A stretch of 64,000 nt of DNA from Bacillus sp. es.034 (lineage in GTDB: Bacteria > Bacillota > Bacilli > Bacillales > Bacillaceae_B), in contig NZ_PDIY01000001.1 in the NCBI RefSeq assembly GCF_002563655.1, forward strand, positions 4,084,501 to 4,148,500, written 5' to 3'. The notes beneath the pieces were generated by a model. The model was not told the DNA's origin. It saw nothing but the letters and a program-made list of their open reading frames with translations, and did no database searches. Of the stretch, positions 25,638 through 38,046 are shown one piece after another. The position numbers and the translations under genes are program-made. How positions within the stretch are numbered: position 1 is the stretch's first letter; every line of letters starts with the position of its first letter.

Positions 25638-27080
25638 TTACCCCCGAATCTTCTCTATCTCATCCGCTACAAATTGTACCGAAGTGCCAACAATCACTTG
25701 AATACTATTTTCACCCATCACATGGATGCCCGGAACCCCCGTTGCTTTGATCCGTTCCTGATCCACTGCCTCCATATCCTTCACTTCCACTCTCAATCTG
25801 GTAATGCAATTCTCAACCGAGGTGACATTTTCATCTCCGCCGAGTCCGGCATAGATCTCTGCTGCCATGACAGCGAACTTGTCTTCTCGAGTGAATGCAG
25901 AAGCCTTCTCTCCTTCTTCTACTTCTTCTTCACGGCCCGGTGTCATAAGATTGAATTTCGCAATCATAAAACGGAATAAGAAATAATAAAGGAAAGCAAA
26001 TACCACACCTTGAATCAGCAGCATATATGGCAGATTGGCCAATGGAAGCCTTGAGCTCAGAACAAAATCAACGAAGCCGGCACTGAAGCCGAAGCCTGCC
26101 GTCCAGTGAAAGAAAGATGCGATCGCAAGGGATACCCCTGTCAGCACTGCATGTGCTACATATAAAGCCGGTGCCACGAACATAAAGGCAAATTCAAGAG
26201 GCTCTGTCACTCCTGTAAAAAAGGAAGCAAAACCTGCTGCAAGCATCAGAGAAGCAATCTGCTTTTTCTTACCTGGTTTCGCTGCATGATAAATGGCAAG
26301 ACCAGCTGCAGGGAGACCAAACATCATGACAGGGAAGAATCCCGCCTGATACATCCCCGTCACACCTTTTTCCCCGTTGCCCGACCAGAAGTTCCCGATA
26401 TCATTGATTCCGGCAACATCGAACCAGAACACAGAATTCAACGCATGATGCAACCCTGTAGGAATCAATAAGCGATTAAAGAATCCATATAAACCTGCGC
26501 CTGTAAATCCAAGCCCGCTGATTTCCTTCCCGAAGGAAACAAGCGCTGTATAGATGACCGGCCAGACAAAAAGCATCACGCCTGAAACAACGAGCATGGC
26601 GATAGCCGACATGATTGGCACCAATCGTTTCCCGCTGAAAAAAGCAAAAGCATCCGGTAGCTTTACAGCACTGAAGCGGTTGTACATCCCTGCCGCTACA
26701 ATACCCGACAGAATACCGACAAATTGATTTCCAATCTTATCAAAGGCCGGATTCACTGCCTCTTTTTCTATCCCTTGTAACAACGCAATGGAATCCGTCG
26801 ACAGCAATGTGGTAATGACGAGATACGCGACCAGTCCGCTTAGTGCAGCTGATCCATCCTTCGCTTTTGCCATCCCGAGTGCGACGCCGACAGCAAACAG
26901 AATCGCCATATTATCAATGATCGATGCCCCTGCCTTGATCAAGAAAGCGGCAATCGGACTATCCGCCCCCCAGCCGGACGGGTCAATCCAATACCCGATT
27001 CCCATCAAAATCGCTGCAGCCGATAACACGGCAACAGGAAGCATCAACGAACGACCAATGCGCTGCAAGTATTTCATCAT
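25638..27080 (-). CDS. nagP: N-acetylglucosamine/glucose-type PTS EIIBC
   Basis: PTS permease of 480 residues. The EIIC domain (about 1-370) has the glucose/GlcNAc-family motif IPTGLHHALNSVFWFD and GVTEPLEFAFMF. EIIB (about 400-480) has the phospho-Cys in SVENCITRLRVEV. It would import GlcNAc with phosphorylation at position 6, feeding nagAB; assignment to GlcNAc over glucose is by overall similarity. GGGGG precedes the tandem ATGs at 27080/27077. A phased repeat array lies 210-300 bp upstream. Confidence 0.85.
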   Translation of the reverse strand: MMKYLQRIGRSLMLPVAVLSAAAILMGIGYWIDPSGWGADSPIAAFLIKAGASIIDNMAILFAVGVALGMAKAKDGSAALSGLVAYLVITTLLSTDSIALLQGIEKEAVNPAFDKIGNQFVGILSGIVAAGMYNRFSAVKLPDAFAFFSGKRLVPIMSAIAMLVVSGVMLFVWPVIYTALVSFGKEISGLGFTGAGLYGFFNRLLIPTGLHHALNSVFWFDVAGINDIGNFWSGNGEKGVTGMYQAGFFPVMMFGLPAAGLAIYHAAKPGKKKQIASLMLAAGFASFFTGVTEPLEFAFMFVAPALYVAHAVLTGVSLAIASFFHWTAGFGFSAGFVDFVLSSRLPLANLPYMLLIQGVVFAFLYYFLFRFMIAKFNLMTPGREEEVEEGEKASAFTREDKFAVMAAEIYAGLGGDENVTSVENCITRLRVEVKDMEAVDQERIKATGVPGIHVMGENSIQVIVGTSVQFVADEIEKIRG

Positions 27081-27227
27081 TTTGTTTTCCCCCAATCAGT
27101 CTGTTTTTAAAGTCTTTAATGAGGACAAAGCCCTTCTTTAAAAAATATTCCGGCATTAAGTTATTTAGAAGTGGATGCCGGTGTGTATTCAGTGAGATTG
27201 AAAGGTTTATTTTAAATGATTGAAGAT

Positions 27228-27240
27228 GAGGGACGGACCT
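27228..27240 (+). repeat. GAGGGACGGACCT single copy
   Basis: Isolated arm of the palindrome family in the nagP upstream region. Confidence 0.85.
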
Positions 27241-27289
27241 TGAAGGGGGAATATGTAGTATTGCGATTGGCGATTTCCATAAAATAGAA

Positions 27290-27381
27290 AAAGGCGCAAT
27301 CCTCCCCTTAAATGACGCAATTATAGAAAAAATGACGCAATAAATTTTAAAATGACGCAATCCCCCTCTAAAATGACGCAA
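27290..27381. repeat. Phased array of AATGACGCAA repeats
   Basis: Four exact AATGACGCAA copies start at 27311, 27331, 27351 and 27372, and a degenerate AAAGGCGCAA starts at 27290. Spacings are 21, 20, 20 and 21 bp, close to two helical turns. The array lies 210-300 bp upstream of nagP and 290 bp beyond the end of gltD. Function unknown. Confidence 0.9.
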
Positions 27382-27598
27382 TTACCTTCCATTCCTTTTA
27401 TGGAATCTTCACCTAGACCGTCTAAAAGAGTCATTTGGCTATTATTATTAGATTTAAGTACCTTCTTAGAGTCATGCGAGATGGAATCTCCACCATTTCC
27501 CCCTTAAAACAGCTAACTTTCCTCATTTTTCAAGGATTGTTCAAGCCCCGCCAAGGCTATAGCCAGCTCTCCCCATAAAAACATCCAAACCACGACGA

Positions 27599-27663
27599 AG
27601 GTCCGTCCCTCAAACATCAAAAAACCCCCATCAGGCATCCAGCCCGACGGAGGTCCGTCCCTC
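27599..27663 (-). terminator. gltD terminator flanked by GAGGGACGGACCT repeats
   Basis: On the minus strand the stem CCTCCGTCGGGC/GCCTGATGGGGG (about 27627-27655, with G-U pairs) is followed by TTTTTT. AGGTCCGTCCCTC occurs on both sides, at 27651-27663 and 27599-27611. The 27382-27598 stretch otherwise holds nothing I can identify. Confidence 0.75.
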
Positions 27664-27668
27664 TAAAA

Positions 27669-29159
<1,491 letters not shown>

Positions 29160-29173
29160 ATCCCCCTCCCTCT

Positions 29174-32100
29174 TTATTTCGCGGGTTCCAATACTTTTTT
29201 CTCTTCTTTTGTACCTTCTTCAAATGCGGCCATTTCCGCATCGAATTTCTCTAATCCACTATTTTCAAGCTCACTGATCCGCTCTCTCATCTTGAGATAG
29301 GATTTTGGTATCACACGCACAAATTTTGATACGTAGGATTCCCAGTTCGCTAAAATCTTCTTCCCGTTGTTACTATTTGTATAATGAACGTATCTTTCGA
29401 TCATGTCGTATACATCTTTCATCTCTTCCGGATCAAACAATGGCTGAACAAGGACAAGCTCCTGATTACATCTTGAACGGAAGCTTTCATCTTCATCCAG
29501 GACATAAGCGACCCCACCGGACATACCGGCAGCGAAGTTCCGTCCGGTCAAACCAAGGACCACGACTTTTCCTCCCGTCATGTATTCACATCCGTGATCC
29601 CCGACGCTTTCCACGACTACCTGGGCTCCACTATTACGGACACAGAAACGCTCTCCTGCTACGCCGTAAATATAAGCTTCTCCACCGGACGCCCCGTAGA
29701 AAGAAACGTTTCCGATGATCGTGTTCCGCTCAGGGATGAAGGTAGCGGTCGGATCCGGATGGACGATGATTTTCCCGCCTGATAATCCTTTTCCGACGAA
29801 GTCGTTGGAGTCCCCGACAAGTCTCAATGTCAATCCTTTAGGAATATATGCACCGAAGCTTTGACCTGCAGATCCCTTGAAGGTCAGACGGATCGTATCT
29901 TCAGGTAATCCTTCTGCTCCATATCGCTTGGTGATTTCACTGCCGAGCATCGTCCCGGTCACACGGTGAATATTCCGGATCGCCGTCGTCCATTCAACCG
30001 GCTCCCCTGTTTCAATCGCATTGCGGCAGCGTGGAATCAGTTCTTGGAAATCCAGTGTCTTCTCAAGCTCATGATCCTGCTTACGGGTCGCATATCTGCC
30101 GACTTTCTCAGGTACATCCGGTTGATAGAGAAGGGCTGACAGGTCGATCCCCTTTCCTTTCCAATGATCGATCGCTTCGTTCGCTTGGAGGACATCAGTT
30201 CGTCCAATCATTTCATTGATCGTTCTGAAGCCAAGCTCAGCCATGAGCTCCCTTGTTTCCTGAGCAACGAAACGCATGAAGTTCGCTACATGTTCCGGGT
30301 CCCCTGTATACTTTTTACGAAGCTCAGGGTCTTGTGTCGCAATTCCGACAGGGCATGTATTCATATGACAGACTCGCATCATGACACAGCCAAGGACAAC
30401 AAGTGGTGCAGTCGAAAATCCGTATTCCTCTGCTCCAAGAAGGGATGCGACGACCACATCCCGGCCCGTCATCATCTTGCCATCCGTCTCAACGACAATC
30501 CTGTCACGGAGGCGATTTAACAGTAAGGTCTGATGGGCTTCGGCAAGACCGATTTCCCAAGGCAGTCCCGTATGTTTCAGACTGGTTCGAGGTGCAGCAC
30601 CGGTCCCTCCGTCATATCCACTGATCAACACAACATCGGCTCTGCCTTTTGCCACACCTGCTGCAATCGTTCCGACACCTACGGCGGATACCAGCTTGAC
30701 GCTGATGCGTGCCTCGGGGTTCGCATTTTTCAGGTTATAAATAAGCTCGGCAAGATCCTCGATCGAGTAGATATCATGATGAGGCGGTGGTGAGATCAAC
30801 TCTACCCCCGGTGTCGATCCCCTTACTTCAGCAACCCAAGGATAGACCTTTTTACCAGGGAGATGTCCCCCTTCTCCGGGTTTGGCCCCTTGAGCGACCT
30901 TGATTTGAATCTCATCTGCATTCACAAGGTAATGACTCGTCACGCCGAAGCGACCTGAGGCTACTTGTTTGATCGAACTGCGCCTTGAATCTCCATTCTC
31001 ATCCGGGATGAAACGGCTGGGGTGTTCCCCGCCTTCTCCTGAATTGCTACGTCCGCCGATTTTATTCATGGCGATCGCCAATGCTTCATGGGCTTCCTGA
31101 CTGATGGAACCGAATGACATGGCACCGGTCTTGAAGCGGCGGCAGATTTCTTCGACTGATTCCACCTCTTCAATCGGCACGGGCTTCGTTTCTTTAAACG
31201 AAAGAAGGCCGCGCAGGGATTGGAGATTCTGCTTTTCATCTGTCAGCATATTGGAATATTTCTTGAACAGTTCATAATTATTCGTGCGGCATGCATGTTG
31301 CAGAGTATGGATCGTGCTCGGATTGTACGCATGATCCTCCCCATTTTTACGATATTGGAATTCGTCACCGGATTCCAGGGTACTCTGGTTATCTTTCCGG
31401 TCATTGAATGCCTTTCTGTGTCGTAAGAGAACTTCTTTTTCAATGATATCCATCCCGATTCCGCCGAGTCTTGAAGCGGTACGGGTGAAATATTTATCTA
31501 TGACATCCTTATGAATTCCGACTGCTTCAAAGATTTGGGCACCACGGTAACTTTGGATCGTGGAAATCCCCATTTTGGATAGGACCTTGATGACCCCATC
31601 TGTTCCCGATTTCACAAAACGCTGCACCGCTTTTTCATAAGTGGTATCTTGAATCTCGCCCTTTTCAATTAAATCACGCAGCGTTTCATAGGCCAGATAC
31701 GGATTGATGGCTTCTGCACCATATCCCAGCAGGGTGGCAAAATGATGTACTTCCCTTGGCTCCCCTGATTCCAGGAGGATACTTACGGTTGTACGCGTCC
31801 CCTGACGTATTAAGTGATGATGCAGTCCGGAAACGGCAAGGAGTGCTGGAATCGCTGCTTTATCCTTCACGACTCCCCGGTCAGATAAAATAAGGAGTGT
31901 GGCACCAGCTACAACGGCCTGGTCAGCTTTTTCATACAGAGCATCCAGCGTGCCTTCGAGCTGGTTTTCTTCATCTGTTACGTTAAATAAAGTCGATAAC
32001 GTAACAGCATTGAAGCCCTTCTCTTTTTGATGACGAAGCTTCTCAAGCTCTTCCCCGGTTAAAATCGGAGACTTCAAATGGATGTGCCTGCAGCTTTCAG

Positions 32101-33772
32101 GACCCGGATTCACCAGGTTCCCTTCTGCTCCGATCGTTGTTCCCACAGATGTGATGATTTGTTCCCGGATCGCATCGATCGGCGGGTTTGTGACTTGAGC
32201 AAATAGTTGTTTGAAGTAATTATAAAGAAGCTGTGGCTTCTTGGATAACACGGCGAGAGGGGAATCATACCCCATGGAACCGACCGGGTCTTTCCCATCC
32301 GTCACCATCGGTTTGATGATTTTGTTCAGTTCCTCTGTCGTGTAGCCGAATGCCTGCTGCTGCAGGAGGACTTCATCAGAATCAAATTGCACCACTTCCT
32401 GGGTCGTTTCCGGAAGATCCTCAAGTTCAAACTTATTATTATCCAGCCAGTGTCTGTACGGCTGCTCGGAAGCAACTCGCAGCTTGATTTCTTCATCCGG
32501 GATGATTCTTCCCTTTTCCAAATCGACGAGAAGCATTTTCCCAGGCTGCAGGCGGTCTTTGTATACAATATCATCGGCAAAAATATCCAGCGCCCCTACT
32601 TCAGATCCAAGAACGATCATGCCGCTCTTTGTCACATAGTATCGGGCCGGGCGTAGTCCATTTCGATCCAGACAGGCCCCGATCTGCGTTCCATCCGTGA
32701 ACACGAGGGCTGCCGGTCCATCCCACGGTTCCATCAAACAGCTGTGATATTCATAGAAATCCTTCTTCTTTGGATGGATCGTGTCATCGTTCTCCCATGG
32801 TTCCGGCACCATCATCATGGCTGTATGTGCAAGGGATCTTCCTGATAAGTGAAGGAATTCAAAGCAGTTATCAAACATGGAGGAATCACTGCCTGTCTCA
32901 TCGATAACGGGTAGGATTTTTTCCAGGTCTTCTTCATTGAAGGCACTTGAGCTGCACAGTTTTTCACGTGCGCGCATCCAGTTCACATTTCCTCGCAATG
33001 TATTGAATTCTCCATTATGAATGGTATATCTGTTTGGATGAGACCGTTGCCAGCTTGGGAAAGTGTTTGTACTAAAACGGGAATGTACAAGAGCTAAAGC
33101 TGAACGGAACTCAGGGTGGTTGAGGTCAATATAAAAGGAATCGAGTTGTTCCGGGATGAGCATCCCTTTGTAGACGATGGTCGTGGAAGACAAACTGCAA
33201 AGGTAAACGTCCTCTTGTCCTTCGACGGTCGCCACTTCTTTTTCGATACGCTTACGGATCACATAAAGCTTGCGCTCAAAATCCATCCGTGACTGCATGT
33301 CTTCCGATGCCCCGATGAACACCTGACGGATGAACGGCTTCGACTTCGATGCCACTTTCCCTACAAAGGAATCATTAAGTGGAACAGGTCTCCATCCCAG
33401 TGTCTTCTGACCCTCTTCTTCAATGATGCGTTCAAAGATTTCTTTACTCTTCTGGCGCTTGTCATAATTTTCAGGTAGGAACACCATCCCTATCCCATAT
33501 TCACCTTTCCTTGGGAGGATGATGTCTTCTTTCTCACATTGCTTCTTAAAGAAATGATGAGGGATTTGGGTAAGGATACCTGCACCGTCCCCGGTACTTG
33601 TATCAGCAGATTGTCCTCCGCGGTGCTCTAAGTTACATAGAATATTAATGGCATTTTGAACGATGCTGTGACTTTTCGTCCCATCGATATTTGCAATCAT
33701 GCCAATTCCACATGCTTCATGTTCTTGCGCAGGATCATACATGCCTTGCGCTACAGGAAGATTCGTTTTCAT
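29174..33772 (-). CDS. gltB: Glutamate synthase large subunit
   Basis: GOGAT alpha subunit, 1532 residues. The N-terminal class II glutaminase has its nucleophile Cys21 after a short propeptide (HEACGIGM). The central and FMN domains follow ([25 protein letters not shown]), with the 3Fe-4S Cys cluster in [15 protein letters not shown] and a C-terminal beta-helix with repeated Gly. It makes glutamate from glutamine and 2-oxoglutarate. GAGGAGG precedes the ATG. In B. subtilis the gene (called gltA there) is activated by divergently placed GltC; no LysR gene is adjacent here. Confidence 0.97.
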   Translation of the reverse strand: MKTNLPVAQGMYDPAQEHEACGIGMIANIDGTKSHSIVQNAINILCNLEHRGGQSADTSTGDGAGILTQIPHHFFKKQCEKEDIILPRKGEYGIGMVFLPENYDKRQKSKEIFERIIEEEGQKTLGWRPVPLNDSFVGKVASKSKPFIRQVFIGASEDMQSRMDFERKLYVIRKRIEKEVATVEGQEDVYLCSLSSTTIVYKGMLIPEQLDSFYIDLNHPEFRSALALVHSRFSTNTFPSWQRSHPNRYTIHNGEFNTLRGNVNWMRAREKLCSSSAFNEEDLEKILPVIDETGSDSSMFDNCFEFLHLSGRSLAHTAMMMVPEPWENDDTIHPKKKDFYEYHSCLMEPWDGPAALVFTDGTQIGACLDRNGLRPARYYVTKSGMIVLGSEVGALDIFADDIVYKDRLQPGKMLLVDLEKGRIIPDEEIKLRVASEQPYRHWLDNNKFELEDLPETTQEVVQFDSDEVLLQQQAFGYTTEELNKIIKPMVTDGKDPVGSMGYDSPLAVLSKKPQLLYNYFKQLFAQVTNPPIDAIREQIITSVGTTIGAEGNLVNPGPESCRHIHLKSPILTGEELEKLRHQKEKGFNAVTLSTLFNVTDEENQLEGTLDALYEKADQAVVAGATLLILSDRGVVKDKAAIPALLAVSGLHHHLIRQGTRTTVSILLESGEPREVHHFATLLGYGAEAINPYLAYETLRDLIEKGEIQDTTYEKAVQRFVKSGTDGVIKVLSKMGISTIQSYRGAQIFEAVGIHKDVIDKYFTRTASRLGGIGMDIIEKEVLLRHRKAFNDRKDNQSTLESGDEFQYRKNGEDHAYNPSTIHTLQHACRTNNYELFKKYSNMLTDEKQNLQSLRGLLSFKETKPVPIEEVESVEEICRRFKTGAMSFGSISQEAHEALAIAMNKIGGRSNSGEGGEHPSRFIPDENGDSRRSSIKQVASGRFGVTSHYLVNADEIQIKVAQGAKPGEGGHLPGKKVYPWVAEVRGSTPGVELISPPPHHDIYSIEDLAELIYNLKNANPEARISVKLVSAVGVGTIAAGVAKGRADVVLISGYDGGTGAAPRTSLKHTGLPWEIGLAEAHQTLLLNRLRDRIVVETDGKMMTGRDVVVASLLGAEEYGFSTAPLVVLGCVMMRVCHMNTCPVGIATQDPELRKKYTGDPEHVANFMRFVAQETRELMAELGFRTINEMIGRTDVLQANEAIDHWKGKGIDLSALLYQPDVPEKVGRYATRKQDHELEKTLDFQELIPRCRNAIETGEPVEWTTAIRNIHRVTGTMLGSEITKRYGAEGLPEDTIRLTFKGSAGQSFGAYIPKGLTLRLVGDSNDFVGKGLSGGKIIVHPDPTATFIPERNTIIGNVSFYGASGGEAYIYGVAGERFCVRNSGAQVVVESVGDHGCEYMTGGKVVVLGLTGRNFAAGMSGGVAYVLDEDESFRSRCNQELVLVQPLFDPEEMKDVYDMIERYVHYTNSNNGKKILANWESYVSKFVRVIPKSYLKMRERISELENSGLEKFDAEMAAFEEGTKEEKKVLEPAK

Positions 33773-34133
33773 CCAATGTCCTCCTCTACTAAACTTGTAT
33801 ATTTTTTGAATAATTAACCGGTTAATTAAATTTTCTTAATTTTCGTTAGTATATCATGAAATTTAGAAAAAACGAAAAATTATGTTAATAGTAAACGTGC
33901 ATATTTTCCAAATATATATGTAATTGTTAGAAAGAACGTTGATTTTTAAATAATACCTTTAACTTAATATTCAGAATACTTAAAACCTTGATACAAACAC
34001 AAAGAAATCGCTTACAATAATTCGTGTCCCTAAGCATATTTCAACAAAATCCCACATGAATTTTCATGCAAAAACATCAATAAAAAAATTTTTTTAACAA
34101 CAAAAATCCGTCACCAAATCGGGCCTTTTGTTG
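33773..34133. other. AT-rich gltB upstream region
   Basis: No gene seen. Very AT-rich. An 18-bp palindrome near the gltB start is the only clear element; promoter hexamers cannot be assigned with confidence. Confidence 0.5.
33811..33828 (-). promoter_or_regulatory. Palindrome before gltB, possible operator
   Basis: Perfect 18-bp palindrome TAATTAACCGGTTAATTA, 39-56 bp upstream of the gltB ATG. It does not match the TnrA or GltC boxes I know. It could be the binding site of an unidentified repressor or activator. Confidence 0.45.
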
Positions 34134-34146
34134 GAGGGACGGACCT
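34134..34146 (+). repeat. GAGGGACGGACCT single copy
   Basis: Isolated arm 72 bp from the full palindrome at 34218-34255. Confidence 0.85.
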
Positions 34147-34217
34147 CTAAATATACAAACGGAATTCTATGATAATTTCCCTTCTTTTCCCTCATGTTGA
34201 CCTTTTCAAACAAAAAA

Positions 34218-34255
34218 GAGGGACGGACCTTCGAACATTCGAAGGTCCGTCCCTC
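34218..34255 (-). terminator. Terminator built from GAGGGACGGACCT repeat
   Basis: Arms GAGGGACGGACCT and AGGTCCGTCCCTC are extended by TTCGAA pairing. On the minus strand a T6 run follows, making a strong terminator for the MerR-SRPBCC operon. Confidence 0.9.
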
Positions 34256-34260
34256 TTTCT

Positions 34261-34716
34261 TCATGCTTCTTTCATCGCTTCACTTTCTACGAGGTTCATG
34301 AAATCTGTGACGACTTTGTTGTTGTTTTTCTCCCCGCCAAGTTTCAGTAGTACTTTTCCGAGGAAGTTCAAGCCTTTTTTTTCCCCTTTATAAACGAATT
34401 TCGTCTGATTCTCATCGATTTTATGAAGAGTGAATGCGGCCTCGATTTCAAATGCCTTGGCCAGTGTGAAGCCAATTTTATTATGCTTCTTCTCCGGGGT
34501 ATTTTCGTACTCCAGGTCCTCTACTATATACGTTTCAATCCTTTTCCCTTCTTTGTATTTCTGTTGGTAGGTCGATCCCACCACGCCCTCTTTTCGCTCA
34601 ATGACCTTGTTTTCAACGACGTTCGGCATTATGCGCTGAATATTTTCAAGCTCGAATAAATGCCAGACTGTTTCAATATTGACTGGTATGATCCGTTCCT
34701 CATGCCATGTAATCAT
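34261..34716 (-). CDS. SRPBCC-family (START-like) protein
   Basis: Protein of 151 residues with the helix-grip ligand-binding layout of SRPBCC/polyketide cyclase-like proteins: N-terminal strand, VNIETVWHLFELENIQRIMP, strands, and a long C-terminal helix. The ligand is unknown. The ATG at 34716 has GGAGG 9 nt upstream and overlaps the MerR gene by 17 bp, so the pair is translationally linked; the ligand may relate to what the MerR regulator senses (inference). Confidence 0.75.
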   Translation of the reverse strand: MITWHEERIIPVNIETVWHLFELENIQRIMPNVVENKVIERKEGVVGSTYQQKYKEGKRIETYIVEDLEYENTPEKKHNKIGFTLAKAFEIEAAFTLHKIDENQTKFVYKGEKKGLNFLGKVLLKLGGEKNNNKVVTDFMNLVESEAMKEA

Positions 34717-35065
34717 CTCTTCCGTCCTCCATTCCCATTTCAAAGAAATCTTCCATTTCCTGAATCACAGTTTGTATACGTTCAATTTCAGCTTCCAGCC
34801 CCCGCTTTTTCGCCTTGATCAACTCCTCCAGATTTTCAAATGATTCATCATTCACGACGGTGAGCATCTCCTGGATGGTAAAGTTAAACCTCCTCAAGTA
34901 AACAAGTAATCGACCTACGAGATAAGATCCATTATCATAATAGCGATAGTTGTTTGCAGGATCGATATACACTGGTTCAAGTAGCTTGACCTCTGCATAG
35001 TACCTCAGTGTTTCCTTACTCAGTCCTGTCATCCTGGAAAACTCGCTTACTTTGTACACCCTCAT
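34700..35065 (-). CDS. MerR-family regulator
   Basis: Protein of 121 residues: winged helix (YKVSEFSRMTGLSKETLRYYAEVKLL, about 4-70) and a C-terminal coiled coil (about 80-115). No Cys-rich metal-binding loop is seen, so metal sensing is unlikely. Start chosen at the ATG (35065). Overlaps the SRPBCC gene. Confidence 0.85.
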   Translation of the reverse strand: MRVYKVSEFSRMTGLSKETLRYYAEVKLLEPVYIDPANNYRYYDNGSYLVGRLLVYLRRFNFTIQEMLTVVNDESFENLEELIKAKKRGLEAEIERIQTVIQEMEDFFEMGMEDGRDDYMA

Positions 35066-35170
35066 CACCTCACACCTAGATCATAAACCATGTGGTGCAC
35101 TACACGGTCAACCTTTACATAAAAACTCATCAAAGAAGAGAGACCTTCCCCATCCTCATGGGCAAAGGTC

Positions 35171-36211
35171 TCAGTGATTGGAAACCAAGGGGCTTTTTTC
35201 AGGAAGAAGCTTCTTGATCTCTTGGTATGCTTCTTCGATTGAATGCACCTTAACCGTGGTCTTTCGATCCTCAGGATATTGATTCCACATATGTAAGTAC
35301 CTCGGATCATAATAGTATTCGATGAGCAGTTCCAATATCCGTTCATAGTTTCCCTTCTGCAGCTCAGCCTCTATTTCATTTGCAACCGGACTGTGAATCC
35401 TCCGCTTGATGGACCTGAATGCTTTTACAAACTCTTCATGGTGTTCGTGGAGGCGGTACTCGTCTAAAATATGCCGGACCCTCTCTTTCATGGGCATTTC
35501 GATAAAGATATGAAATGCCTCTTCCTTCTCCTGAATGAGAAAATCAGGAAGGAGAACCTTTCCAATCCGCTTACTTTCCGCTTCAAATAACAGAAAAGGA
35601 GAACCTTGCTTCTTCATCAGTTCCCGAAGGAGGAGAGAATCGAATGTTTTCTGGTTGTTGGCCGTAAGTCCGATTTCCCCGAATATGGACCCTCTATGGT
35701 TGGCGAGGCCTTCTATATCAAGAACCGGATATCCTTCTTCTTGAAGCTTCTTCAAGATCGCGGTCTTTCCGGTGCCTGTCCCGCCGTTCAGTACAAAAGA
35801 AGCAGGCTTCATGTCAATATTTTCAAGCCCCTTCAACACCCAGTGGCGATAAGCCCTGACTCCTCCCGGAATCCGGGAAGTCCTGATCCCCATCAGGTCA
35901 AGGAAAGTGGCGGCTGCTTTACTTCGCATGCCACCCCGCCAGCAAAACACGACGATTTCACCCTCAAGTTTCCTGAATTCGTTAATGAATCGGGGAAGCT
36001 TACCTGAAAAAATCTCCAGTCCCCGTTCCGTCGCCACTTCCTTACTCACCTGCTTATATAATGTCCCTACTTCTGCTCTTTCTACATCATCGAAAACGGG
36101 TATATTCAGGCTGCCCGGAATCGTCATTTCCCTGTACTCAGAAGGAGACCGTACGTCCACGAATGTATACTTATCTAAATCGCATTGATCGATCGATAGA
36201 TCTTTGAACAT
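35171..36211 (-). CDS. mnmH: tRNA 2-selenouridine synthase MnmH
   Basis: Protein of 346 residues. The rhodanese domain (about 10-125) carries catalytic Cys90 in VVFCWRGGMRSKA; a P-loop domain follows with GGTGTGKT at 142-149. MnmH acts on 2-thiouridine at tRNA position 34, via geranylation to selenouridine. No selD is in the window, so selenation cannot be confirmed. Single-gene unit. Confidence 0.92.
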   Translation of the reverse strand: MFKDLSIDQCDLDKYTFVDVRSPSEYREMTIPGSLNIPVFDDVERAEVGTLYKQVSKEVATERGLEIFSGKLPRFINEFRKLEGEIVVFCWRGGMRSKAAATFLDLMGIRTSRIPGGVRAYRHWVLKGLENIDMKPASFVLNGGTGTGKTAILKKLQEEGYPVLDIEGLANHRGSIFGEIGLTANNQKTFDSLLLRELMKKQGSPFLLFEAESKRIGKVLLPDFLIQEKEEAFHIFIEMPMKERVRHILDEYRLHEHHEEFVKAFRSIKRRIHSPVANEIEAELQKGNYERILELLIEYYYDPRYLHMWNQYPEDRKTTVKVHSIEEAYQEIKKLLPEKSPLVSNH

Positions 36212-36447
36212 GTCATCCTCTCCTTTTTATATCTCTCTTTTATTTTACACCACTTCCGTATTCATTCTTTCCCTTTTTATTCTTTTTAGAAGTATTCACC
36301 TGGTCCTTTCCTACTGTTTATCGATTGAATATTCAGTTTTTTCACCTCATTGGTACTATATACCAGAGTAATAGAACCCCTTATAATGAAAAGAGAAATA
36401 ATATTTCATGTTTTTTTAAAAATTCATGAAGTATTATTTCAATTAAA

Positions 36448-36461
36448 TGAAAGCGGTTTCT
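36448..36461 (+). promoter_or_regulatory. cre site before family 10 glycosylhydrolase
   Basis: TGAAAGCGGTTTCT matches the cre consensus at 13 of 14 positions and ends 27 bp before the ATG. That is downstream of the likely promoter, where CcpA would act as a road block. Confidence 0.7.
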
Positions 36462-36488
36462 TTGTAACCGTAAGAGAGGAGTAGAGAA

Positions 36489-38039
36489 ATGAAAGCAGTA
36501 AAGTACATGATTATGGCCGTGATGTTGTTCTCACTGGCTCTTCCCTTTTCTACCGGGAAAGCGAAGGCCTCCGGGGCAACTGAACCGAAGCATGAGATGC
36601 GGGCCGCGTGGATTGCGACCGTGACGAATATTGACATGGCGCCTGGAATGGACAAGCAGGAATTTACGGATTGGGTGGTGAACACCCTGGACGAGTTGAA
36701 AGAATTGAACTTCAATACGGTGATTTATCAAGTCAAGCCGACTGCCGATGCCTTGTATCCTTCCGAACTTGCCCCATGGTCCCAGTATATTACGGGTGAT
36801 GAGCAGGGAACCAATCCAGGCTATGACCCACTTGCCATCATGTTAGACGAATCTCATAAACGTGGAATCGAAGTACACGCGTGGGTGAACCCTTACCGGA
36901 TCACGATGCCGAATCAAACGATCGAGTCCCTCGCGGATGACAACGTGGCCAAACTTCACCCGGAGTGGGTACTGAAATATGGAAAACAATACTATCTCAA
37001 TCCTGGAATTCCCGAAGTACAAGATTACTTGATTGATACAGTGAAAGAACTAGTAAGCAACTACGACATAGAAGCGGTTCACATGGATGATTATTTCTAT
37101 CCTTATAAAATTGCAGGAGAAAGCTTCCCAGATCAAGATACATACGAGAAATATGGCAGCACATTCGACAATATCGATGACTGGAGACGGAACAACGTCG
37201 ATGAACTGGTGGCTGACATCAACACTGAAATCAAAGGAATCAAAGACTATGTCCAATTCGGGATTTCCCCATTTGGCGTGTGGAGAAATATCGCCGATGA
37301 TCCGACAGGAAGCGAGACAGAAGCAGGACAAACGAATTTCGATGACTTGTATGCCGACACCCGTCAATGGATCAAGGATGGAAGCATCGACTACATCACC
37401 CCGCAAATCTACTGGTCGAGGAAACTCGCCGTCGCCAACTACTCTGTCCTGCTCGATTGGTGGAGTCGGGAAGTGAATGAGTATTCTTATGAACATCCGG
37501 TCAATCTGTACATCGGGATGGCCGATTATAAGGTCGGGGACAACTTTGACCAGGAATGGTTCAATCCTTATGAACTGCCGGGACAAATCATGGACAACCG
37601 GGCTAACGATACGGCGCTCGGCCAAATGCATTTCTCCTTAAGACAAATTTTCGAAAACCCACTTGGGTACGCCGACATCTTACGAAATGAAGTATATACG
37701 GAAAAGGCATTGACGCCTGCCACTCCTTGGAACAACGATGATCTTCCAAAAAAACCGAACACGGTAAAAGCGGATAAGCAGGAAGACGGTATCACCTTGA
37801 CCATCGATGATAAGAAGCATTCCGATGCCAGAAAGTATGTGATTTACCGCTTTGATGGCGTAAAAGAAGGAGACTACCAGAATCCGGCGAATATCATTGA
37901 TGTCGTGTATTCCCAAGATAGTCTGACAACCTATGAAGATACTTCTGCTCTGAAAGATGGAATGTACACGTATGGTGTTACATCCGTTTCTCCGACAGGT
38001 GTGGAAAGTAAGGGTGCGAAAACAGTGAGAGTACGATAA
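36489..38039 (+). CDS. Secreted family 10 glycosylhydrolase (GHL10/DUF187)
   Basis: Protein of 516 residues similar to B. subtilis YngK-type proteins. The signal peptide (about 1-28) ends near KAKASG without a lipobox, so it is secreted. The catalytic barrel (about 35-400) starts with EMRAAWIATVTNIDM and contains AWVNPYRI, VHMDDYFYP and YITPQIYWS. The C-terminal about 90 residues look like a fibronectin-type domain (ARKYVIYRFDG, YTYGVTSVSPTGVES). Substrate unknown. GAGAGGAG precedes the ATG; a cre site suggests glucose repression. Confidence 0.88.
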   Translation: MKAVKYMIMAVMLFSLALPFSTGKAKASGATEPKHEMRAAWIATVTNIDMAPGMDKQEFTDWVVNTLDELKELNFNTVIYQVKPTADALYPSELAPWSQYITGDEQGTNPGYDPLAIMLDESHKRGIEVHAWVNPYRITMPNQTIESLADDNVAKLHPEWVLKYGKQYYLNPGIPEVQDYLIDTVKELVSNYDIEAVHMDDYFYPYKIAGESFPDQDTYEKYGSTFDNIDDWRRNNVDELVADINTEIKGIKDYVQFGISPFGVWRNIADDPTGSETEAGQTNFDDLYADTRQWIKDGSIDYITPQIYWSRKLAVANYSVLLDWWSREVNEYSYEHPVNLYIGMADYKVGDNFDQEWFNPYELPGQIMDNRANDTALGQMHFSLRQIFENPLGYADILRNEVYTEKALTPATPWNNDDLPKKPNTVKADKQEDGITLTIDDKKHSDARKYVIYRFDGVKEGDYQNPANIIDVVYSQDSLTTYEDTSALKDGMYTYGVTSVSPTGVESKGAKTVRVR

Positions 38040-38046
38040 TCATAGA

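Noticed and set aside
27290-27381. CRISPR array
   Set aside because: Repeats of 10 bp with 10-11 bp AT-rich gaps are far too short, and no cas genes are in the window.
29305-30793. Several plus-strand frames
   Set aside because: All are antisense to gltB, whose motifs are continuous.
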